Positions 31,011 through 39,556 of a stretch of DNA of 64,000 nt are shown piece after piece (within the stretch, counting starts at the first letter, position 1; every line of letters starts with the position of its first letter). This stretch comes from Brasilonema sennae CENA114 (GTDB taxonomy: Bacteria > Cyanobacteriota > Cyanobacteriia > Cyanobacteriales > Nostocaceae). The DNA is taken from positions 62,001 to 126,000 of the forward strand of contig NZ_CP030119.1 in assembly GCF_006968745.1 (NCBI RefSeq), read 5' to 3'. Under the pieces are notes generated by a model. The model searched no databases. It worked only from the letters and a program-made list of their open reading frames with translations, and was not told the DNA's origin. The position numbers and the translations under genes were made by a program.

Positions 31011-34000
31011 ATGAAAATTGGCTCAATTGTGCGCTGGTCGATCCGGAACCCAGTGATTTTGTTAGCGTTGTATGTTGGCATTCTTGCCCTAGCTGTCTTG
31101 GCGCTATTTCAGCTACCAGTGCGGATGATGCCCTACCTTCAAAGTCCTCTAGTCGCTATTGTAACAATGGCTTCTGGTTCATCTCCCCAAGAAGTAGAGA
31201 CTTACATCAGCAAGCCAATCGAACAGCGGATGACGGTGCTAGACGGTGTGCGCTTTGTCCGCTCTAGTTCCCAGCAAGATATGTCCCTAGTGACAGTGCA
31301 GTTTGCTTGGGGTCAAGATATGCAGCGATCGCTTGCGGCAGTGCAAAGTGTCATGAAATCGGCAGAAGGAGATATACCTCTTGATGGTTTCAATACACGC
31401 TCTTACTGGGTTCTGTCCATCGACCCCCTTAATCGTCCTGTTTTAACCTTGGCTTTGCGAGGGGAAGGATGGGACTCAGTACGTCTACGTGATTTTGCAG
31501 ATAATACTCTGGTTGATCGGCTCAAACAAGTACCTGATGTTCAGGCTGTATCTATTTTTGGCGGATACCGACGGCAGCTACAAATAATTGTAGACCGAGA
31601 AAAGTTAGCAGCATACGGTCTTTCAATTTTACAGGTGCGGGATGCAATCGACCGTAACAATATTTCCAAGGGTGCTGGAGTATTAACCAAAGGCGATCAC
31701 GAAATCCTAGTACGTAGTGACGAACGCGCTTTGGGCGCTCAGACAGTCTTGGATTATCCTATTTTCAATCAAGGCGATCGCATTGTTTATGTCCGAGATG
31801 TAGCTACCGTCAAAGATACTTATGAAGAACGGCGTAGTGGCTATCGCTACAATGGTTCAGCAGCGCTGGGAATTAATATTATCCAAAAGCCGGATGCTAG
31901 TTCTCCCCAGGTGATTGAGCGCGTGCGAGCCGAACTCAAGCGCATCCAGACTCAGTATTCTGGCATTGAGTTTAAAGAAGCCTACGATAATTCCCATTTG
32001 GTAGAGATCATCAAAGAAGGCACAATTGCAGAGTTGCTCATCAGCGTAGCTTTAGCTGGGCTAGTGATTTTGATTTTTTTGGAGGATTTTCGGGCAACCG
32101 CAATGGTACTAATTTCCATTCCCACCTCGTTGGCAATGTCAATTTTGCCGTTTGTGCCGATGGGAATGTCCTTGAACTCTTCGACCTTGATTGGGGTGCT
32201 GTTGGCTATTGGACGGCTAGTAGATGACTCGATTGTAGTGATTGAAGCAGTCGAGCGCAAGCTTAAACAGGGTAGAAAGCCTTTCCACGCAGCGATTGAA
32301 GGGACACAAGAAGTATTTTTGGCGATCACCGCAGCTACTGCAGTGATGGTTGCGGCATTAGCTCCGATGACTTTTGCAGGCGGACTAACAGGAATAATGT
32401 TTGTCGGTATTGTCTGGCCAATTATCTATGCCCTATTAGCTTCCCTGATTGTGTCGCTGACTTTGACACCCCTGATGGCAGCCTACTTCTTAAAACTTCA
32501 CAACGAGCATGAAGAACACAAACCAATCTTACTAAAACGGCTCCTTACTCCATTTCGTAAAGGTTTTGGGTGGTTGGAAAGAAGCTATGCATCTCTACTG
32601 GATTTAGCATTAAAAAATCGGGGGATGGTTTTAGCTGTCGCAATTGCTTTCATCTACTTGGGCTACAGTTTGTACCCTTTTGTGGGTCAAGAAATGATGC
32701 CTTTGGCGGACTCTGGTCAATTTATGGCGACTGTGGAAGCTGAACCAGGAACATCCTTCGCTAAAACAGATGTCATCGCCCAGAAATTTGAGCAGATTTT
32801 ATCCCAGCAGCGAGAAGTCGAGAAAATTTCTTCAGAAGTGGGGTTTGAACTCACTAGCAACAGTACTTATTTTAGTGGTTATAGTATGGGTGGGGTAAAC
32901 AGCGCCTCAATGATTGTGACTCTCAAAGACCGAGGCGAAAGAACCCGCGATATCTGGCAGGTTATCGATGCGGTAGAAGCGATCGCTCGTCGTACCATTC
33001 CTGGTATCCGACGTATTGCTATGCAACCAATGGGGGTAGATGTGATGGCTACTTCCGCCGCGCCTGTGCAGTTGGCAGTTTATGGAGAGGACTTAGATAT
33101 TTTACACCGCCTCGCTGACCAGGTTTTACATATTGCTGAGAAAACCTCTGGGTTGAAAATGGCTCACACAAGCTCAACAATGAGTCAACCTGAATATCAA
33201 CTAAAAGTTGATCGTCGTCGCGCGATGGAATTGGGACTTAGTGTTGCAGAAGTAACTGAACAAGCTCGCTACGCTTTGCAGGGGGGATATACTCAGCAGT
33301 ACTACAATCTACCTAACCGCAGGCTGAACTCCATTCTGGTGCGTTACGACCAGAAAGACCGGGGGAATGCTCAAGACTTAGCCGCCACTTACCTGACAAC
33401 AAAAGACGGAAAACAAGTACCTCTTGATTCAGTTGTCACCCTTGAGCGTCGTAACGGAGCAAGCCTGATTGAACATGTCAATGGTCACCGCGTAGTCTAC
33501 ATCAATGGATTTTACCGTAAACACAGTCCTGCCTCTATGGATTTATCAATGTCAGTGGCAATGCAGGCTGGCGCTGAACTTAATTTTCCTCCAGGATACG
33601 GCTTAGACTCAATGGGTGATATGACTGACATGATGATTGAGTTTGCTAGGTTGCTTAGAGGGCTTGTACTTTCCCTAGTACTGATTTATCTCATCTTGGT
33701 AGTTCAGTTTGGCTCGTTTATCCAGCCCCTCAACATGATGCTATCAATTCCTTTAGAACTGGCGGGGGTGTTTGGTGCTTTATTGCTAGCTGGGCAGACA
33801 TTTTCGACAGTTTCTATTTTAGGGATTATCATTCTGTCAGGAATTGATGTGGCTGGAGCAATCTTACTAATAGATTTAATTTTAACAAAACGCAGGCAGA
33901 AAATTCCCAGAGATATCGCTATTCGTGAAGCTGGTCCTATTAGGCTTAAACCGATTTTGATGACTGTAATTATCACTTTAGTAGTGATTATCCGACTTGC

Positions 34001-34181
34001 GTTTTTCCCTGATACTGGAATGGATGCATACTCGCCAATCGCTACAGTGATTCTGGGAGGATTAAGCATTTCTACTCTGCTCACTCTCATTGTCATTCCT
34101 GTTATGCACTCGGTAGTAGACGATGGAACTCAATTATTTGCCCGTGTATGGAAGAAACCGCGACGTTTTCAATCGAGATAA
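31011..34181 (+). CDS. RND efflux pump inner-membrane subunit
   Basis: 1056-residue RND transporter, 11 bp after its adaptor. It has the usual N-terminal helix, periplasmic loops and two sets of helices. The transmembrane-4 acidic pair sits in IGRLVDDSIVVIEAVE, and helix-11/12 hydrophobic blocks precede the basic tail KKPRRFQSR. It differs from the CusA paralogues in this window (only distant similarity), so it is a separate lineage with its own adaptor. Position behind merR and the Met-rich adaptor indicates efflux of a soft metal. Confidence 0.9.
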   Translation: MKIGSIVRWSIRNPVILLALYVGILALAVLALFQLPVRMMPYLQSPLVAIVTMASGSSPQEVETYISKPIEQRMTVLDGVRFVRSSSQQDMSLVTVQFAWGQDMQRSLAAVQSVMKSAEGDIPLDGFNTRSYWVLSIDPLNRPVLTLALRGEGWDSVRLRDFADNTLVDRLKQVPDVQAVSIFGGYRRQLQIIVDREKLAAYGLSILQVRDAIDRNNISKGAGVLTKGDHEILVRSDERALGAQTVLDYPIFNQGDRIVYVRDVATVKDTYEERRSGYRYNGSAALGINIIQKPDASSPQVIERVRAELKRIQTQYSGIEFKEAYDNSHLVEIIKEGTIAELLISVALAGLVILIFLEDFRATAMVLISIPTSLAMSILPFVPMGMSLNSSTLIGVLLAIGRLVDDSIVVIEAVERKLKQGRKPFHAAIEGTQEVFLAITAATAVMVAALAPMTFAGGLTGIMFVGIVWPIIYALLASLIVSLTLTPLMAAYFLKLHNEHEEHKPILLKRLLTPFRKGFGWLERSYASLLDLALKNRGMVLAVAIAFIYLGYSLYPFVGQEMMPLADSGQFMATVEAEPGTSFAKTDVIAQKFEQILSQQREVEKISSEVGFELTSNSTYFSGYSMGGVNSASMIVTLKDRGERTRDIWQVIDAVEAIARRTIPGIRRIAMQPMGVDVMATSAAPVQLAVYGEDLDILHRLADQVLHIAEKTSGLKMAHTSSTMSQPEYQLKVDRRRAMELGLSVAEVTEQARYALQGGYTQQYYNLPNRRLNSILVRYDQKDRGNAQDLAATYLTTKDGKQVPLDSVVTLERRNGASLIEHVNGHRVVYINGFYRKHSPASMDLSMSVAMQAGAELNFPPGYGLDSMGDMTDMMIEFARLLRGLVLSLVLIYLILVVQFGSFIQPLNMMLSIPLELAGVFGALLLAGQTFSTVSILGIIILSGIDVAGAILLIDLILTKRRQKIPRDIAIREAGPIRLKPILMTVIITLVVIIRLAFFPDTGMDAYSPIATVILGGLSISTLLTLIVIPVMHSVVDDGTQLFARVWKKPRRFQSR

Positions 34182-34249
34182 TTTATGCTTTAGGGAAATT
34201 AATGGAATTAGAAAGAATTGAGTAGTTACAAAGAAGTTTTACGAATTCC

Positions 34250-34280
34250 TTGACTCTTTAGTTAGCTAGAGGCTTTAGCA
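34250..34280 (+). promoter_or_regulatory. Orphan MerR-type promoter
   Basis: TTGACT, 19-nt spacer CTTTAGTTAGCTAGAGGCT with dyad, TTAGCA. It is followed by no intact gene, only a 25-codon deacetylase remnant. Confidence 0.65.
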
Positions 34281-34308
34281 TTGAATTGGGATTCTAAGGA
34301 ATTAATCA

Positions 34309-34383
34309 ATTATCGATGCTCTTAGAAAGCGCGGGTATCAGTTTGTGACTGTACCTGAATTGTTAGAAATGCAACAGCAATAA
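34309..34383 (+). pseudogene. C-terminal scrap of a polysaccharide deacetylase
   Basis: 25 codons, IIDALRKRGYQFVTVPELLE..., match the typical C-terminal end of NodB/CE4 polysaccharide deacetylases. A stop codon lies directly upstream in frame, and the sequence before it is a MerR-type promoter. A deletion has evidently joined the two. Confidence 0.6.
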
Positions 34384-34516
34384 CCACAATTGACGACGCC
34401 AGCACAATTTCATAAGCTAAACAAAGGCGCATAAATTCAGAATAAAGAAAGTTTCAGGCTCCTGACTCCAAAATTTCGGAATTCTGTTAAATAAGCACTT
34501 TTTAATGCCGATTAGC

Positions 34517-34834
34517 TTATCCATCCTCTGTCTCGTATACCTCGTGGTAAACCTCTGCTTTACCAGAGAGGGTCAAATCAAGAACTTGCTTAGATAAGTT
34601 GGTAGATTCTATATTAAACTTGGGTGCGTATACATAAATACTGGTAACTGCTAACCCATCCAATTCTGGATGGTTACTTATCAACTCCTTGATATCCTTT
34701 AGTAGTTCGCTAGAGGCAACCCACGGGAGATTAGAGTCCTTAGCTAGGATTTCGTACTCCAGTTTCTTCTGACTCTTACCCTCCTCAATTTTGCTTTCTA
34801 GGAGAGTAAGTGATTTTATTTCTAGTGTGGTCAT
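34517..34834 (-). CDS. Hypothetical protein with TTTCAT operator
   Basis: 105 residues, soluble and acidic, no signal peptide. It begins MTTLEIKSLTLLESKIEEG and has KDIKELISNHPELDGLAVTS in the middle. I recognise no family. It lies alone between the RND operon and an insertion sequence. Tandem operator 17 lies 99 bp upstream, which makes it likely to be expressed with the metal genes. Confidence 0.6.
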   Translation of the reverse strand: MTTLEIKSLTLLESKIEEGKSQKKLEYEILAKDSNLPWVASSELLKDIKELISNHPELDGLAVTSIYVYAPKFNIESTNLSKQVLDLTLSGKAEVYHEVYETEDG

Positions 34835-34932
34835 ATCTGTTTCTCTTCAACTAGGGTAATAGGGCTGACAAGACGACAAGACTTAATTCAACCGCTAAGT
34901 TTCACTATCTATATTCAGCTTCTTATAAAGAA

Positions 34933-34949
34933 ATGAAAATAGCATGAAA
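34933..34949 (-). promoter_or_regulatory. Tandem TTTCAT operator 17 (34517 gene)
   Basis: Minus-strand TTTCAT-GCTAT-TTTCAT, 11-bp period; the spacer is the most divergent of the set and the -10 (GAAGCT) is weak. Confidence 0.58.
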
Positions 34950-35154
34950 TCCTTATAACCCAAATAAAAAAATAGTAATGTACACAAAAATGAATCAATG
35001 CCCTCAGATCATTGAAGGTGGTAATTTTTTCCTTAAAACTGGCTTGAGTCTACTATCTGTACATAACTCACTGAAAGCCAGTCAGAGATCAGAATTGGCT
35101 ATTTTCGGAGATTTCTATTTTTTAGCCTTCAGCTTCAAAACCTAAAGACGATGC

Positions 35155-36450
35155 TAGTAGACTTGGGCATAAATACGCCTACCCTTTAAGCGGTTAATGG
35201 CTTGCCCTTGTAAGTCCATTTAAACGGCTTCGCCATTGTGCGATTGAAGTAGTTGATAAACTCTAAAATCCGGGCTTTGAGATCCGTTTGAGAATGAAAA
35301 CTGGCTCGTCTGAGCAGTTTGCGGACGAGAATGCTGAACCAGAGTTCAATCTGATTCAGCCAGGAGGAGTGCTTGGGTGTATAGTGGAAGACAATGCGAT
35401 GAGTGGGGTCACACAAAAATGCGGTACGGGTTGACATTGACTGCAAAATGCCACTTTTCCCCTTGATGCCTAAGTCAATGTCCAATCCTTCTAATTGCAC
35501 CACTAAGCGCACCAGGGATTCCGATTGGTGGGTATTAAGACAGTCGCAAATGAGGTGCCATTTCGAGGCATCGGGGTCAGTTTCAATTACGCTACGGATA
35601 TGAAGGGCATAATCTGCTTCAGTACGAGTGTCCCCTACCAGTGGACAAATTACCTGACCACTGACGACATCAAAGCTAGCAATCAATGACTGGGTGCCGT
35701 GCCGGATATACTCAAATTCCCGTCGTTGAACTTTCCCAGGTCACAGGGGTAGGTCATGTGCTTTGCGCTCGTTCGCCTGAATTCCAGTCATTTCATCGGT
35801 ACAAATCGTGCGTTCTCCTTGTTGTGACGCCTCCAACGCACTCAGATATACTTGAGCAATCTCTCTCACCTTGCGATCAAAGTCCTGATCCGGGGGGGGT
35901 TAACCAGTATTGACTCTGGTGTGGTTTGAGGTCGGCTTCTTGGAGTAGTCTTCCTACATGGCGTCGGGATATACTCTCGACAATACCAAGTTTTACCATC
36001 TCCGAAGCTAATTCTTGGGCTGTCCAATGACTGATGGGTCGGTCATAGTCCTCTGGCTTGTCACATGCGATCGCAAACAGTTGAATCACTTGCTCCATAT
36101 CAAACTTGCCAGGCGCGCCACTGCGCTCAGCATCTTGCAAGCGTTCACCAATCGGCATCGCGCGCTCTGCCAACATCAACCAACGGTTACGCCAGTGACG
36201 TGCCATATCCCGACTAACGTCCAGTTCTCTGGCAACTTGTCGGTGGTTATGTCCGGAGTCTGCCAGCAAAATAATTCTGGCTCTGGTGGCAATTTGCTGC
36301 GGAGTACTGTGGCGATTGACTAACTGTTGTAGTTCTTGGCGTTCCTCTTCACTTAACTGTAAAACGGAAGGAATGTGTCTAGGCAAGGAATACAACCTCC
36401 ATTTAGTTCAACTATAACAATGGTAGGCGTATTTATGCCCAAGTCTACTA
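35155..36450. mobile_element. IS630-family insertion sequence (1296 bp)
   Basis: Perfect 29-bp terminal inverted repeats (35155-35183 and 36422-36450) begin with TA, the target-site dinucleotide of IS630/Tc1 elements; left end TAGTAGACTTGGGCATAAAT. It holds one broken transposase gene. It interrupts or abuts an older transposase remnant on its right. Confidence 0.9.
35186..36395 (-). pseudogene. IS630 transposase, broken by frameshift and stop
   Basis: The N-terminal part (36395-35877) is a helix-turn-helix domain (EERQELQQLVNRHSTPQQIATRA). The DDE catalytic domain follows in another frame: TDEMTGIQA holds the first Asp, LICDCLNTH the second, and PKHSSWLNQIELWFSIL the final Glu. The frame is lost in a run of eight C (minus strand; 35892-35899); seven C would keep it. 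An in-frame TGA at 35741-35743 follows. Either two lesions or a slippage site plus a stop; pseudogene is more likely. Confidence 0.85.
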
Positions 36451-37271
36451 GACCGATTTCTGTTTGGGATAGCGAGTATGGCTGCGCCCCGTTCGTGTTG
36501 AAGACGGCTGACATCAAAGCAGATATTCTTGTCCGGTTGCGTTCCAACCTGTGTTTGTGGGGCGCACCACCAGCATATTCTGGTCGAGGGCGACCCAGGA
36601 AGCATGGTGAGAAATTCAAACTCAATGAATCTTCTACATGGGGTGAAGTCACTCAAAGTATACAAGTCAACCATTCCCAGCTGGGACGAGTCCAGGTTAA
36701 TCTATGGTCAAATTTACACTTTCGTAAAACTGCTACACGCCCTATGTCCCTCATCAGAGTTGAGCGTGTGGATGAACTGGGCAATTTACGGATATCAAAA
36801 CCTTTATGGTTGGCTTGGTTGGGAGAACAAATGCCACCATTAGAAGAAGTTTGGCAACTCTACTTGCGTCGCTTTACTGTTGACCACTGGTATCGGTTTC
36901 TGAAGCAACGTCTACACTGGATGCTACCTAAGCTGAGTACCCCTAAGCAATGTGTTAGCGTAGCGTGCCCGAAGGGCATACGTTGGAGTGACCTGATGCC
37001 AATGATGACTTGGGAATTGTGGCTGGCGCGTGATATCGTGGCGGATAATCCTTTGCCTTGGCAAAAGTCATTAGACAACTTGACCCCTGGAAGGGTTGCC
37101 CAGGCTATGGGGAGCATTTTTGCGGTGATTGGTACTCCTGCCTGTTCCCCTCAACCTCGTGGAAAGTCTCCAGGCTGGAAGACCGGGCTACCACGCCAAC
37201 GTAGAATTCGCTATCCTATAGTCAAAAAAACTACAACTAAGCCCCGCAAAGAACAACCAGAATCTGCTTAA
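36451..37271 (+). pseudogene. Transposase remnant, 3' part
   Basis: Frame open from the IS630 border. It reads RPISVWDSEYGCAPFVLKTA, then GRGRPRKHGEKFKLN and a C-terminal part with VDHWYRFLKQRLHW, typical of a cyanobacterial DDE transposase (IS4/IS701-like). The 5' half is missing; it is not found beyond the left end of IS630. At about 36955-36982 an in-frame GCGTAGCGTGCCCGAAGGGC motif is inserted, a dispersed palindromic repeat. Confidence 0.75.
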
Positions 37272-37360
37272 AATTGTCGATTTTCATACCTGAAGCCTGT
37301 TTCTTTTTCACTCAGCGTAGCTGGGTCGTTTCTTGTTGTCTAGTCTAAACTCCAGTCAGT

Positions 37361-37657
37361 GTGGGAAGTGAGCAAATTAACAATATTATGTCCTGCCCTC
37401 AAGTTCCGTGGTCTGGGAAATTATCTGTTTTAGCTGCGGATAGTACTTATAGTCAACGTTCATTTTTAGTAGAACAAGCCCAGCACAAAAATTTAGTGCT
37501 CATTGCCAGAACCCGTAGCCATCGTGTCTTCTATCAGTCTCCTTCTATACAAGAAACCCCAAAAAAACGTGGTTGCCCAAAAAAGTACGGTGAACGTTTT
37601 AGTCTTGCAGATTCTTCCACTTGGCATGAACCGGTCAGCCAAATTGGTGGCAGTTAA
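37361..37657 (+). pseudogene. Second fragment of the same transposase family
   Basis: 99-codon frame. KLSVLAADSTYSQRSFLVEQ, then RTRSHRVFYQ and KKRGCPKKYGERFSL parallel the start of the fragment at 36451 (SVWDSEYGCAPFVLK, VRLRSNLCLW, GRGRPRKHGEKFKL). It ends abruptly after EPVSQIGGS, where foreign sequence begins. Confidence 0.65.
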
Positions 37658-37857
37658 GTAGCTTTATTTTAGTTGGTGTTATAATTACGATTATTTTTGA
37701 AGCTCTAGTTACTGGAGTGCTTAACAGATGGGAATATGCTAATATCATGCTGACGCTTCCATTCTTCGGTACTGGCTTGCTTCCATTGCTTCAGTGGATA
37801 CTGATACCACCCATAATTATCTGGTTCGTTCAACGGCAACTTTCTAATGTCAGGTAA
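37630..37857 (+). pseudogene. Remnant of a small membrane protein
   Basis: Frame without start codon, overlapping the transposase end. Reads ILVGVIITIIFEALVTGVL, then RWEYANIMLTLPFFGTG and LQWILIPPIIIWFVQRQ, two hydrophobic helices with a charged end. Looks like the 3' end of a small cyanobacterial membrane protein cut by the transposon. Confidence 0.5.
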
Positions 37858-37922
37858 ATTTTTGAATTTATTACTTAATCTCTAATCGAATAGGAGTAAA
37901 GAACTTAAAAAATCAGCTTGTA

Positions 37923-39182
37923 TTAAGCTACCTTCGATATCTTCGATATTACAGTATAGTCTTCACCAAATTTACAAATTGCCTCACAATGCTGACGTAA
38001 GTCAGAAAATAGAATGTATTTAATTGAAATGTTTTGCTGTTGAATACAGGGTCTTTTGAGTTGCATAATTACTTCTTTCTCTCGTTTATTTGGAACAACT
38101 AAAAATAGTGTCTTTAAATTATTAGGGAAAGAAATTGCCAAGTCTGTCAGTCTTAAAATTCCTGAGTAAATAGAAGTACTCTTCTCAACCTCAAAACCAC
38201 TAATAATTTGATTAGTACTTTTTTCTAACCATAGAACATCAATTAAATTGATTGTGTTCAAAGTATCTTTATCTATTTCCATTGCCGGAAGACAAGGAAG
38301 ACAAAAGAAAGAGAACTTATTTTCTGCAAAAGATTTTGAGCGGTCGTTTGCTGCTGCTATCACAGCATATCCTAACGATTGACCTATTTTCAGGAGATGA
38401 TATTGCATCTCAGTATGTAAATCTTCTTCTTCTCTTTCAAACGAAACTTCTGTATGACGTTTCGCCATTAGTTTTTCTACTTTGCTTCTCTGCGTTTCAT
38501 CAATAACTTGTTTATGATTAATAATTAGCTTATTTGAGCCAATCTCAAATAGAAGCCCAGCGAAAGCACCCAGGTCACTGGAAAGAATATTTTTATATTG
38601 CTGATTTACTTGGATAATAATTTCTCGCATCCGCAAGTAACTATCCCAAGAACCTAATTTTTGCTTCTCGCTAAAGAGATAGTTAAAACCGTTGACTATA
38701 CCAGTGTTGAAGGGAGGGATAATCGTTGGGTGTAAGAAATAAATTATACTAGCAACTGCTGGACCTAAACCCTTGATATTTTTACTAGAAAGTTTGATAA
38801 TTTCCTTGATAATCTGGTCTTCTTTAGAAAATATTAAGCAACTTTCGAGAAATTGACCAAATGCTATTTTATTTGCTTCATTCTCGTAAATATCTGGAAT
38901 TCTTAATTTTGGCTTCCAATAAAAGGGATGAGCAGCTCCTTCAAAAACTTGTTTTTGTTCGGTAATGCAGGTTAGGACAAACTCTAAAGAAGAACCTTTA
39001 AAATCATTGCCAAAATTAGCGTTTTTGATATCATGAACAACCTGTATAACTCCTCGTCTGATAGAGCGGAAAGCTTTCAGACGTTCTTCATTATTAATAA
39101 ACCAGGTGTTATAAACCGATTCTAGATCGCTCTTGTAATTTTGAATAATACTTTGAAGGTCAATTGTCATCTGTAATAACAT
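37923..39182 (-). CDS. Predicted PD-(D/E)XK nuclease-like protein with HhH-like region
   Basis: 419 residues (or 415 from the second ATG at 39170). The central part IKGLGPAVASIIYFL (about 135-150) resembles a helix-hairpin-helix DNA-binding motif. The C-terminal part, about 310-345, has LIDVLWLEKSTN..GFEVEKSTSIYS, in which an acidic residue, then E-x-E-K, matches the PD-(D/E)XK nuclease core. No methyltransferase is adjacent, so restriction is unproven. Lower GC than neighbours and position beside transposon remnants suggest it arrived by transfer. Confidence 0.55.
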   Translation of the reverse strand: MLLQMTIDLQSIIQNYKSDLESVYNTWFINNEERLKAFRSIRRGVIQVVHDIKNANFGNDFKGSSLEFVLTCITEQKQVFEGAAHPFYWKPKLRIPDIYENEANKIAFGQFLESCLIFSKEDQIIKEIIKLSSKNIKGLGPAVASIIYFLHPTIIPPFNTGIVNGFNYLFSEKQKLGSWDSYLRMREIIIQVNQQYKNILSSDLGAFAGLLFEIGSNKLIINHKQVIDETQRSKVEKLMAKRHTEVSFEREEEDLHTEMQYHLLKIGQSLGYAVIAAANDRSKSFAENKFSFFCLPCLPAMEIDKDTLNTINLIDVLWLEKSTNQIISGFEVEKSTSIYSGILRLTDLAISFPNNLKTLFLVVPNKREKEVIMQLKRPCIQQQNISIKYILFSDLRQHCEAICKFGEDYTVISKISKVA

Positions 39183-39314
39183 CCTTTGACAAGGGTACCA
39201 AATACTCTAAAATGTTACTTTTAATTCAGAGTAGGCTAAAATCAGTTTGGGATAATTTATGAGGGACGAGAGAACACAACCTTCTGTTTCTATCCACCAG
39301 AGAGAATCTTTGGA

Positions 39315-39443
39315 TAAGTAAGTCGGCACGATAAAACCAATATATATTGAGTTTTGTAACAACTGTGAAATGACACATTTTTAGGCTATTTGCTGATTTT
39401 ACATTTTGTTATGTAGGTTGATTTTTTAACGCCGACTTACTTA
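39315..39443. mobile_element. Miniature inverted-repeat element (129 bp)
   Basis: Perfect 13-bp terminal inverted repeats TAAGTAAGTCGGC and GCCGACTTACTTA, each ending in TA, as for IS630/Tc1-type mini-elements. No coding interior. The gap around it (39183-39556) contains no gene; a degenerate TTGACT with half a MerR dyad is seen at 39498-39528. Confidence 0.75.
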
Positions 39444-39556
39444 GTGTTCACCATTGTTATAACTCTACTGCTTTAAACATGGCTTCTGTTCTGGGAGTTG
39501 ACTCTCTGGCTTAAGCATCCAAAGTAACATTAGAAAAAAATCCCAAATTATCAAAT

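Noticed and set aside
35687..35899. Programmed frameshift in the IS630 transposase
   Set aside because: Some IS use slippage at homopolymers, but here an in-frame TGA follows, so decay is the simpler reading.
39498..39528. MerR-type promoter before copB's 3' end
   Set aside because: TTGACT and half a dyad are present, but the second half and the -10 are degenerate, and nothing is encoded downstream on that strand.
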